From contig NZ_RQRT01000003.1 of NCBI RefSeq assembly GCF_004335005.1, forward strand, positions 62,001-126,000: a stretch of 64,000 bases of DNA. The letters are read 5' to 3'. Within the stretch, counting starts at the first letter, position 1. The number at the start of each line of letters is the position of its first letter. Below the pieces are notes generated by a model. The model saw only the letters and a list, made by a program, of their open reading frames with translations. It made no database searches and had not been told where the DNA came from. The DNA comes from Paracoccus nototheniae (GTDB lineage: Bacteria > Pseudomonadota > Alphaproteobacteria > Rhodobacterales > Rhodobacteraceae). Below are positions 24,310-33,050 of the stretch, in pieces. The translations under genes were made by a program, and so were the position numbers.

Positions 24310-24334
24310 ACAATCGGGCAGTCTGCCCGGGGAA

Positions 24335-24362
24335 AGGGCCGTCCCGTCGGGGCGGCCCTTTT
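24335..24362 (+). terminator. intrinsic terminator after the PepSY repeat gene
   Basis: AGGGCCGTCCC and GGGGCGGCCCT form an 11-bp stem (one G-T pair) with a 3-base loop, directly followed by TTT. It lies 26 bases past the stop. The rest of the gap to 24545 shows no gene; it should hold the promoter of the ABC transporter operon. Confidence 0.85.
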
Positions 24363-24545
24363 CGCATGCCGCCCCGCCGCATCCCCGCCGCGTGGCGTCC
24401 GGGCATGCCGCCAGAAAGATGCTTTGCGAAGCGGTCCGCGCGGTCTAGTCTTCGCCGCAAGTCAGCCCGCAGGCGCCGTCATGTCGTTGACATGCCAAGC
24501 GTTTAACGGGTGACGGCAGATGACATGAACAAGGAGGATCTTTCG

Positions 24546-25664
24546 ATGACACGGATCGACCGACGCGGGCTGTTGCGCGGGGCTGCGGCCACTGCAGGCG
24601 TGACGCTGGCCTCGCCCTTTCTGGCGCGGCGCGCGATGGCGCAGGGTGCGGGCACGGTGAACATCTTTGCCTGGTCCGGCTATCTGAATGACGAGATTCT
24701 GGGCGCCTTTGCCGAGGCGACCGGCATCACCCCCAATTTCACCCCCTATGGCACCAATGACGAGCTGCTGAACCAGCTGCGCGCCAACAATGGGGCGGGA
24801 TTCGATCTGATCTGGCCGACCGTGGACCGGGTGCCGAATTATGTCGAATTCGGCCTGATCCAGCCTTTGGACGAGGCCCGGATCGAGGTCGCCCGCGTCC
24901 TGCCAAGCGCATGGGAAAACTCGGTCAATCTGGGCGCCGTCGTGGATGGCGCGCGCTATCAGGTGCCGACGGACTGGGGCACCGAGGCGGTGGCCTTTGA
25001 CACCGAACAGAACCCGCTGGAATACGGCACCGCGTCCTATGGCGACATCTGGGCCGAAGGCGCGCAGGCGACCGTGCGCGGCCATTCCTCGCTGATCGGG
25101 TTGGGCCTGTGGATGGAGGCCGAAGGCAAGCTGCCCCGCCCGCTGCTGGACGCCTTTACCTCGCCCGAGGCACAGTCCGAGGTGTTCGACGCGATTCTGG
25201 CCGAGGCCGTGGCCCGCAAGGCCGCGATCATCCAGTTCTGGAACAACGAGAACGAGGCGCAGGGTGCCTTCCGCGTGAACGGCGCGACGGTCGGTCAGAC
25301 CTGGGATTCGACCGCCGCCGCACTGGCCGCCGAAGGTCTGCCGGTTGGTTTTGTCGCGCCCAAGGAAGGCGCGCTGGCCTGGATGGAGGGGCTGTCCATC
25401 CCCACGGGTGCCGAAAATCTCGATGGTGCCTATGAATTCATCAACTGGTTTCTGACCCCGGAAGCGGGCGCGATGTATACCAACGCGACCAAGATCAACT
25501 CGACCGCCGTGGGGTCCGACCAGCTGACCTCGGACGAGGCCAAGGCGTTCTTTGCCGCCGCCTATCCCGGCGATGCCCTTGAAAAGCTTTGGTGGTGGCC
25601 GATTCAGGAAAGCTGGTATATCACCAAGCGCAATGAATATCAGGACCGCTTCCTGTCGGCCTGA
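24546..25664 (+). CDS. polyamine-type ABC transporter substrate-binding protein
   Basis: A 372-residue periplasmic binding protein of the PotD/spermidine-putrescine class. It begins with a twin-arginine signal (MTRIDRRGLLRGAAATAG) ending near RRAMAQG, unusual against the Sec signal of E. coli PotD. The mature part starts VNIFAWSGYLNDEILGAFAEATGI and shows NDELLNQLRANNGAGFDLIWP, VPTDWGTEAVAFD and FINWFLTPEAGAMYTNATKIN, all family features. AGGAGG lies before the ATG. It leads a four-gene import operon. The exact substrate (putrescine, spermidine or another) cannot be read from sequence. Confidence 0.88.
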   Translation: MTRIDRRGLLRGAAATAGVTLASPFLARRAMAQGAGTVNIFAWSGYLNDEILGAFAEATGITPNFTPYGTNDELLNQLRANNGAGFDLIWPTVDRVPNYVEFGLIQPLDEARIEVARVLPSAWENSVNLGAVVDGARYQVPTDWGTEAVAFDTEQNPLEYGTASYGDIWAEGAQATVRGHSSLIGLGLWMEAEGKLPRPLLDAFTSPEAQSEVFDAILAEAVARKAAIIQFWNNENEAQGAFRVNGATVGQTWDSTAAALAAEGLPVGFVAPKEGALAWMEGLSIPTGAENLDGAYEFINWFLTPEAGAMYTNATKINSTAVGSDQLTSDEAKAFFAAAYPGDALEKLWWWPIQESWYITKRNEYQDRFLSA

Positions 25665-25711
25665 TGACTTGGCGGGGCGCCCGAACAGGCGCCCCCTTTG
25701 CAGGAGAGACG

Positions 25712-26771
<1,060 letters not shown>

Positions 26772-26779
<8 letters not shown>

Positions 26780-27653
26780 TCTGAAAAACCGTTTCGGACC
26801 GGGGCTTTCGACTATCTTCCTTGCGCTGGTCGGGCTGTGGCTGGCGGGGATGGTGCTGGCGCCGAACCTGATGATGATCGATTACGCGCTGCGCCCGAAC
26901 CTGCCGCCCTCGGCCATCGGCGGGCCGGACGACGGCTGGTCGCTGGCCAATATCCTGTATCTGGCGGGCGAGCCGACGCATCGGTCGATCTTTTTCAAGA
27001 CCATCTGCGCCAGCGGGCTGGTGGCCGGGGTGACCTTTCTTGTCTGCTATCCCATCGCCTTCTGGCTGGCGCAGCGGGCGACCACGGGGCAGGCGGCGGT
27101 GGCGATGCTGCTGATCATCATCCCGTTTTTCATCAACGAGGTGCTGCGCACGCTGGCCTGGTTCATCATTCTGGCCTATCGCGGGCCGCTGAACAGCGTG
27201 CTGATGGATATCGGCCTGATCGGCGCCCCGATCCGCTGGCAGGGCGATGGCGGCGTGCTGGCGGCGATGGTCTATGCCTATATCCTGTTCATGCTGTTCC
27301 CAATCTACAACGCCATCGAATCGCTGGAAAAAGCCCAGGTCGAGGCGGCGCGCGACCTTGGCGCCTCGACATGGCGGATCCACACGCGGGTGGTCATTCC
27401 CCATGCGAAAGCCGGGATCGCGACGGGTTTCGTCTTTACCTTCATGCTGGCGGCGGGATCTTATGTCGCGCCCGCGCTGCTGGGCAGTCCCGGCAGCCGC
27501 TGGTTCACCGAGATCATCTATAACTGGTTCTTCGAGGGCGGCGACTGGAACCGGGGCGCGGCCTATGCGCTGGTGCTGCTGGTCCTGTGTCTGGCCGTCG
27601 TGCTGGCCACGCTGAAGCTGGCCCGGGTCAATCTGACGGATGTGGCGAAATGA
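26772..27653 (+). CDS. ABC transporter permease, PotB-like
   Basis: A 293-residue inner-membrane permease with about six helices. The EAA-type coupling motif is VEAARDLGASTWRIHTRVVIPHAKAGI. A long periplasmic loop follows the first helix (YALRPNLPPSAIGG to TICASG). The ATG lies inside the ATPase 3' end, and the gene ends with an ATGA overlap into the second permease. Together the two permeases make the pore of the polyamine-type importer. Confidence 0.9.
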
Positions 27654-28450
27654 CGGCAGAGCGTATTTTCCGGGCGATGTTCGTCCTCTATCTGGCGGTC
27701 TTCGTGCTGTATCTGTTTCTGCCGATGATCATCATGGGGGCGGCGGCTTTCAACGAAAGCCGCTTTCCCACCGTGATCCCGTGGCAGGGCACGACGCTGG
27801 AATGGTTCCGCGCCATGTGGGCGGACGCGGCGATGTGGCAATCGCTGTGGACATCGGTGCTGATCGCGGTCGCGGTGGTGGTGATCGTGGTGCCGGTGGG
27901 CACGGCGGCCGCGCTGGTCCTGACCTCGCTGCATGCCCGCGCGCGCGGGGTGGCCTATGCGCTGATGGTGTCGCCCTTGCTGACGCCGGGGGTGGTGATC
28001 GGAATCTCGACGCTGATCCTGTGGCGGCAGCTGGGTGTCGGTGGCGGGGTGTTCCTGATCGTGCTGGCGCAATCGACCTTTATCATCAGCTATGTGATGC
28101 TGATGGTCATGGCCCGCCTGCAACGGTTCGACCGCACGCAGGAAGAGGCCGCGTTGGGCCTTGGCGCCTCTCGCGTGATGGTGTTCCGCCGGGTGCTGCT
28201 GCCGTTCCTGCGGCCCGCGCTGCTGGCCTCAGCTGGGCTGGCGGTGCTGCAATCGATCGAGAATTACAACACCACCCTGTTCGTGCGCGGGTTCGAGACG
28301 CCGCTGACCGTGTTCATCGCCACCAAAGTCCGCACCGGCCTGACCCCTGCGGTCAATGCGCTGGCCCTGATCATCATCGTGGCCACCGTGATCGGGGCGC
28401 TTGCGTTTGAGATCGCGCGCAGGCGCCGCGCGGCCAGCCCATCGGGCTAG
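27650..28450 (+). CDS. ABC transporter permease, PotC-like
   Basis: A 266-residue permease with about six membrane segments. Family markers are PMIIMGAAAFNESRFPTVIPWQGTTLEWF in the first periplasmic stretch and the coupling motif EEAALGLGASRVMVFRRVLLPFLRPAL. It is the last gene of the transporter operon. Its TAG stop lies in the palindrome CTAG, which is also the stop of the kinase gene on the other strand, so the two genes overlap tail to tail by four bases. Confidence 0.9.
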   Translation: MTAERIFRAMFVLYLAVFVLYLFLPMIIMGAAAFNESRFPTVIPWQGTTLEWFRAMWADAAMWQSLWTSVLIAVAVVVIVVPVGTAAALVLTSLHARARGVAYALMVSPLLTPGVVIGISTLILWRQLGVGGGVFLIVLAQSTFIISYVMLMVMARLQRFDRTQEEAALGLGASRVMVFRRVLLPFLRPALLASAGLAVLQSIENYNTTLFVRGFETPLTVFIATKVRTGLTPAVNALALIIIVATVIGALAFEIARRRRAASPSG

Positions 28451-29064
28451 CCGTTCGGCAGGATCAGGTCGGCGGCACGGCTTTCCGTCAGCACCAGGTC
28501 CAGATTGGGCAGATCGTTGCCCTGCAGCCTGGCGCGGGCCTCATCGGCGGGCAGGGCGCGCCAGCGGGCGGTCAGCCGCGCCTCCAGCACCGCGCGGGGC
28601 ACGTCCAGCATCACCGTCAGCGCGAAATGGCCCGCCAGATCGCGCCAGCCGGGGCGATCCAGCAGCAGGTAATTCCCCTCGACCAGAATCAGCCTGGCCT
28701 GTGCGGGGATGGCGCGCGCGGCGGCGCGGCTGATTTCCAGATCGCGGTCGAAGACGGGGACCAGCACGTCGCGCCCGTCATCGCGCGCCAGCCGGTCCAG
28801 CATGACGGCGAACCCGTCCAGATCGAAGGTCTGCGGCGCGCCCTTGCGGGACAGCTCGCCCCGCGCGGCCAACAGCCCGTCATCCAGATGATAGCCGTCC
28901 ATCGGCAGCAGGGCCGCGCCCGGCAGCTGATCCAGCAAGGCATCCGTCACATGGCTTTTGCCCGCGCCCGGCGGACCGGCCAGCGCCACCATCCGCCGCG
29001 CCCGGCCCTGTGTCATCTCCGTCAACCGCGCCACCAGGTGCGGCAGATCGATCCGTTCATGCAT
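28447..29064 (-). CDS. small P-loop nucleoside or sugar kinase-like protein
   Basis: A 205-residue P-loop protein of the uridine/phosphoribulokinase-like class. Walker A is ALAGPPGAGKSHVTDALL (residues about 26-43), then LLPMDGYHLDD with the catalytic Asp, GAPQTFDLDGFAVMLDRL, VPVFDRDLEISR, and the strand LILVEGNYLLLD. This layout matches the family annotated as nucleoside/nucleotide kinases near sugar or nucleoside transporters, also seen in pantothenate kinase. Substrate unknown. The ATG has AAGGAGG upstream; it converges on the transporter operon. Confidence 0.78.
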   Translation of the reverse strand: MHERIDLPHLVARLTEMTQGRARRMVALAGPPGAGKSHVTDALLDQLPGAALLPMDGYHLDDGLLAARGELSRKGAPQTFDLDGFAVMLDRLARDDGRDVLVPVFDRDLEISRAAARAIPAQARLILVEGNYLLLDRPGWRDLAGHFALTVMLDVPRAVLEARLTARWRALPADEARARLQGNDLPNLDLVLTESRAADLILPNG

Positions 29065-29201
29065 CGCAGATCCTCCTTGTCGGTATGTTCCATGTGCCTT
29101 GAAAACGGGCAAGAGCTGCGATCATGGAAAAATTCTGCACAAGTCCCTTTTACTGTCGCCTGCGTGACATTGTCGCAATTTGATCCGGCTTAAAACGAAC
29201 G

Positions 29202-29261
29202 GGCGGGTCGAGGCTTTTTAAAAAGTGTTCTGTTTCCTAACGAAAACGCCTTCGACCCGCC
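29202..29261. promoter_or_regulatory. inverted repeat in the kinase-Crp intergenic region
   Basis: GGCGGGTCGAGGC (29202-29214) and GCCTTCGACCCGCC (29248-29261) can pair with one bulge across a 33-base AT-richer spacer. It lies in the 303-base divergent space between the kinase and the Crp/Fnr-type gene; it may be an operator or the end of an untranslated RNA. Nothing else but the promoter at 29306 was seen there. Confidence 0.4.
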
Positions 29262-29305
29262 GCCGGCGGCCCTGTTCCGCCTTGTTGGATAGCCGGGTAA
29301 AAACT

Positions 29306-29334
29306 TTGTGACGATCCTGTGATCGTGCTATGCT
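29306..29334 (+). promoter_or_regulatory. sigma70-like promoter of the Crp/Fnr-type gene
   Basis: TTGTGA (29306-29311), a 17-base spacer and TATGCT (29329-29334) form a good -35/-10 pair; transcription would begin near 29341, 27 bases before the ATG. TGTGA occurs twice inside it (29307 and 29318 area), as tandem half-sites that a Crp-family protein could read, so autoregulation is possible. Confidence 0.55.
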
Positions 29335-29367
29335 GGCTGCAGACCAAAGCAGCCGGGCGTCGCCGTT

Positions 29368-30135
29368 ATGCATCCCACCTCTTCCGACATCCATTTTCGC
29401 AAAAAATGCCCCGAGGCATCGGATTGGCTGTCGGTGTTGACCGCAGTAAACCCGACGCTGATCGCAGGCATGGAGCGGGGGCAGATGCAGGCGTTGCTGG
29501 CCGAAGGGCGCGTCCTGAACCTGCCCCGCCCGCGCGAGGTTCTGCGACAGGGAGAGCCGGCGGATGGCGTGTATCTGATCCTGAAAGGCCGGATCGAGGT
29601 CAGCTTCATCGATGTGAACGGCAACCGGGTGCTGGCGCATCTGGCCGGTCCGGGCGAGGCGATGGGCGAGGTCGAACAGTTTTCCGGGCGGACCTGCGCG
29701 GCGACCTGCACCACGATGGCCAACACGACGGTGCTGATCGTCGATGCGGCGCTGTTGTTGCGCCATCTGGCCCCGGACCTGTTGCTGCGCAATATCGCCG
29801 ACATCTTTCACGACCGCCTGACGCGCGACAACCGCCTGCAATCGCTGGCGATGTTCTATGGCGCCGAGGATCGGATTCGCATTCACCTGCTGTCCATGAC
29901 CTCGATCGAGGCGCCCGATGTTCAGCTGAGCCAGACCGAGCTGGCGGGTTTTGCCGGATGTTCGCGCCAGACGGTGAACAAGACGCTGGCGCAATTGCGC
30001 GATGCGGGCATCGTGCAGATGGGACGCGGCGCGATCCGGGTGCTGGACCGGGTGCGGCTGGAAAACGCGCATTGCGGCAATGACAGGATCGTCCTTGATA
30101 ACAGCATCTTCCGCATCCCCGAGGATCTGCGCTGA
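29368..30135 (+). CDS. Crp/Fnr family transcription regulator
   Basis: A 255-residue regulator with a cyclic-nucleotide-binding-type beta barrel (LRQGEPADGVYLILKGRIEVSFID, then VLAHLAGPGEAMGEVEQFSG), a long dimer helix and a C-terminal helix-turn-helix LSQTELAGFAGCSRQTVNKTLAQLRDAGIV. The FNR-type cluster of N-terminal cysteines is missing (only one Cys near residue 14), so it should not be a 4Fe-4S oxygen sensor. The effector is unknown. It has a clear upstream promoter. The next gene starts 113 bases after its stop. Confidence 0.9.
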   Translation: MHPTSSDIHFRKKCPEASDWLSVLTAVNPTLIAGMERGQMQALLAEGRVLNLPRPREVLRQGEPADGVYLILKGRIEVSFIDVNGNRVLAHLAGPGEAMGEVEQFSGRTCAATCTTMANTTVLIVDAALLLRHLAPDLLLRNIADIFHDRLTRDNRLQSLAMFYGAEDRIRIHLLSMTSIEAPDVQLSQTELAGFAGCSRQTVNKTLAQLRDAGIVQMGRGAIRVLDRVRLENAHCGNDRIVLDNSIFRIPEDLR

Positions 30136-30248
30136 CGCCGATGCCCGACCATGCCGAAAGCGTGACCGCAAGCCGTCGCGCGGGGGGCTGAGATATCGGG
30201 CGGTTTTGGCTTATCTGATGCCAGCACCCTCGCTTGTCCGGAGACCGC

Positions 30249-31664
30249 ATGGCCCAGCCTCCCTTGCCCGATACCCGCCCCGCCGATACCCATCCCGCCG
30301 ACAGCCGCAACATGGATGCCAGCGCGGCGGAGATCCACCCGGCGCAGACCGGCCCCGTCCCGGCGCGGCCCTATGGTGCCGATGCAAGCGTGAACCCCGG
30401 CCCCGACCGCGCGGGCGACCGCTATGCGCGGGAACTGGAACGGCATCTGGACTGGCTGGACAGCTTTACCTCGACCGCGCTCGGGGTGCTGTCGGCGGCG
30501 TCCGGCATCTATACCTATCTGGGGGTGCGCACGCTTCTGGACGATCCGGGGCTGTGGACGACCTTTGCCGCACTGGCCTATGCGATCGCGGTGTCGGTGG
30601 GGATCTTCGTCTTCTGGTCCTATCTGCTGCGGCTGTTGCCTGCGGTGCGCAGCGCGGCATCGCGCGTGGGGCTGATGCTGACCATGGCGCTTGGATCGGT
30701 GGCGATCATCGCGATGTCGTCCTGGCTGAACGCCGCGGCGCTGGCCGGGGGGGCGGCGGTCGAGACGCACATGGCCACCACCGTGCAGCATTACCAGACC
30801 TCGCTGGAACGCGCCCATGCCAATGCGGTGGCGGGGCAATCGCTGTCGCGCGACGTGGCGCGGGTGCGCCAAAGCTTTCAGGATCTGTCCGAACAAGAAG
30901 CCGGGGGCACCCTGTCGGGTTTTTCCGGGCGCGGCGCGGTCTTCCGCGTTCTGACCCAGAAAAGCGCCGAATTGCAGGCGCTGGAGGAACAGCTTGTCCT
31001 GACCCTCGCGCCCGTCGAACAGACCTTTGCCCAAGGCAACACCATCCTGTCGCGCATGCGCGGCACCTCGGTCGCGCCCGGGCCGCTGTCGGACCGCACC
31101 GTCAGCTTTTCGGAAGACGCGGTCGAACTGGCGGGCCTGATCACCCAACTGCGTCAGCTGAACCCCGCGCCGCTGGTCGGACGGGCGGCGCAGGATCTGG
31201 CCGATGCGGTGGTGCTGCCCGAGCTGGACGGATCGACCGCCGCCACCCGCGCAGGCCAGTCCAGCACCATCGAATCGGTCCTGAGCCTTGTCGCCCAACG
31301 CGCCCAGACCCTGACCACCGCCGCAGCCGAGGTGATGGCCCTGCCCGAACCCGACGATGCGCTTTACAAGCCGATGTCGGCGGCGGATGCGGTGATCGCC
31401 TATGCGGGCAATTTCATTCCTGCCTGGGCGGGGGCGATCTCGATCGATCTTCTGCCCGCCGTGCTGGTCTTTATCATCATGGTCGTGCAGGCCGCGATCC
31501 GGTCGGGCCGGGGCGAGGGGCACAGCGACGACCGCATGACGGTGGGCGAATTGCGCGCCGCCCTGGCCGCGTCCGAGATTCTGCGCCAGCACGAGGGCGC
31601 GGGCCCGTCCCGAACCGACCGGGGCTATCCGCCGCCGCCTGACGATCTGCGGGGCGGGGTCTAG
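30249..31664 (+). CDS. multi-pass membrane protein with long coiled periplasmic domain
   Basis: A 471-residue protein of no recognised family. The first 60 residues are Pro/Asp-rich and disordered. Three membrane helices follow (about 75-95, 105-130, 142-165), then about 230 helical residues with coiled-coil character (SFQDLSEQEAGG, VLTQKSAELQALEEQLVLTL, LAGLITQLRQL, SLVAQRAQTLTTAAAEVMAL), a last helix at about 405-425 (IDLLPAVLVFIIMVVQ) and a cytoplasmic tail. GGAGA lies before the ATG. The ClpP-like gene begins one base after its stop, so they likely act together. The mix of helices and coil suggests a membrane scaffold or stress sensor. Confidence 0.65.
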   Translation: MAQPPLPDTRPADTHPADSRNMDASAAEIHPAQTGPVPARPYGADASVNPGPDRAGDRYARELERHLDWLDSFTSTALGVLSAASGIYTYLGVRTLLDDPGLWTTFAALAYAIAVSVGIFVFWSYLLRLLPAVRSAASRVGLMLTMALGSVAIIAMSSWLNAAALAGGAAVETHMATTVQHYQTSLERAHANAVAGQSLSRDVARVRQSFQDLSEQEAGGTLSGFSGRGAVFRVLTQKSAELQALEEQLVLTLAPVEQTFAQGNTILSRMRGTSVAPGPLSDRTVSFSEDAVELAGLITQLRQLNPAPLVGRAAQDLADAVVLPELDGSTAATRAGQSSTIESVLSLVAQRAQTLTTAAAEVMALPEPDDALYKPMSAADAVIAYAGNFIPAWAGAISIDLLPAVLVFIIMVVQAAIRSGRGEGHSDDRMTVGELRAALAASEILRQHEGAGPSRTDRGYPPPPDDLRGGV

Positions 31665-31665
31665 G

Positions 31666-32397
31666 ATGGGGCTGTTCTCGACCCCCGGCAAGGCGATCCG
31701 GGCGGTGCTGGTCGCGCAGGTGATCATGGGTTTCGGCATCGTCGGGCTGGATCTGATGCGCGCGCCGGGCAATGCCGCGCCCGGTCTTTACGCGCCCCCC
31801 GCCGAGGGGCCGAGCGTGCGCCCCTATCGCCCCGACCTGCGCCCCTCGGACCCCGCGCGGCCGGGCGGCCCCGCGATGCGCCCGATGCCCGAGGCGCTGG
31901 AATTCGACGCGGCCGACGGCACGCTGCAGATGTCGGGGCAGATCGCGCCGGGCGATGCCGACCGCTTTGCCGAATGGCTGGAACGCACCCGCCCCGAGGT
32001 GACGGCGGTGGCGCTGGACAGTTCCGGCGGCTCTGTCTCGGATGCGCTGGCGATCGGGCGCACGATCCGGGCGGCGGGCTATGACACGACCGTTCAGGAT
32101 GGTGCGGTCTGCATGTCGGCCTGCCCCTATATGCTGGCGGGCGGCGTCGGGCGGGCCGTGGCGAACGGCGGCGTCGTCGGGGTGCATCAGCATTATTTCG
32201 GGCAAAACACGATCCTGCCTGCGTTCATGGCGGTCAGCGACCTGCAGCGGGCGCAGGCCGGGGTGATGGATTATCTGGTCCAGATGGGCGTCGATCTGCG
32301 GCTGATGACCTATGCCCTGCGCACCCCGCCAGCCGAGATCTATGTGCTGGGACCGGACCTGATGTCCGAACTGGGCCTGACCACGACCGAAAGCTGA
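31666..32397 (+). CDS. membrane-anchored ClpP-fold periplasmic protein
   Basis: A 243-residue protein. An N-terminal membrane anchor (about residues 10-30) and a Pro-rich linker precede a ClpP/crotonase-type serine peptidase fold: VTAVALDSSGGSVSDALAIGRTIR, then the nucleophile region VCMSACPYML with Ser151 and the histidine region VVGVHQHYF with His174 or His176. These are the catalytic positions of ClpP-like periplasmic proteins found in Alphaproteobacteria. It starts one base after the membrane protein gene stop, strongly suggesting an operon and a functional pair. Substrate unknown; it could also be a non-proteolytic member of the fold. Confidence 0.72.
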   Translation: MGLFSTPGKAIRAVLVAQVIMGFGIVGLDLMRAPGNAAPGLYAPPAEGPSVRPYRPDLRPSDPARPGGPAMRPMPEALEFDAADGTLQMSGQIAPGDADRFAEWLERTRPEVTAVALDSSGGSVSDALAIGRTIRAAGYDTTVQDGAVCMSACPYMLAGGVGRAVANGGVVGVHQHYFGQNTILPAFMAVSDLQRAQAGVMDYLVQMGVDLRLMTYALRTPPAEIYVLGPDLMSELGLTTTES

Positions 32398-32503
32398 GCG
32401 GCGCTCCGCGCAGGCCTGACCGGCCTGCCGCTCTAATAACGACAATCACGCTAGACATTATATTCTATTCTGGCATCCTGACGGCGATGAAAGGAATCGC
32501 CCG

Positions 32504-33028
32504 ATGACCCCAGTGGACAGACATCTTCCCCAGACCCAGACCCAGACCCAGACCCCGCACGGCTTGGACCTGATCGACCGCAAGATCGTCGCGGCGCTGA
32601 TGGCGGATGCGACCACCCCCATCGCCCGGATCGCCGACAAGGTGGGCCTGTCGCAAACCCCCTGCTGGAAACGCATTCAACGGCTGGAGGCCTCGGGTGT
32701 CATCCTGCGCCGGGTGGCCTTGGCCGATCCGGTCAAGCTGGGCTTTGGGCTGACGGTCTTTGTGGGCATCGCCGCGCCAGATCACGGCAGCGACTGGCGC
32801 GCGACCTTTGCCCGCGCGCTGGCCGCCTTGCCCGAGGTGATCGAGGCGTGGCGCATGGCGGGCGATGTCGATTATCTGTTGCGCGTGGCGGTGCCCGACA
32901 TGGCGGCCTATGACCGGTTCTATACGGCGCTGACCGATGCGGTCCCGATCCGCAATGTCACCGCCCAATTCGCGATGGAGGCGGTGCGCCAGGGCACCGC
33001 CTATCCGGTGAACACCACCGACCGTTAG
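32504..33028 (+). CDS. Lrp/AsnC family transcription regulator
   Basis: A 174-residue regulator with the Lrp layout: N-terminal helix-turn-helix LDLIDRKIVAALMADATTPIARIADKVGLSQTPCWKRIQRLEASGVI, then the RAM effector domain with LPEVIEAWRMAGDVDYLLRVAVPDMAAYDRFY. GAAAGGA precedes the ATG. The first residues contain a QTQTQTQTP run coded by four tandem CAGACC units (32531-32554). Usual targets are amino acid transport or catabolism genes near it; here the dct genes are convergent or further on. Ligand unknown. Confidence 0.9.
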   Translation: MTPVDRHLPQTQTQTQTPHGLDLIDRKIVAALMADATTPIARIADKVGLSQTPCWKRIQRLEASGVILRRVALADPVKLGFGLTVFVGIAAPDHGSDWRATFARALAALPEVIEAWRMAGDVDYLLRVAVPDMAAYDRFYTALTDAVPIRNVTAQFAMEAVRQGTAYPVNTTDR

Positions 33029-33050
33029 AGGCGTCCGCCAGAGCCGACCC

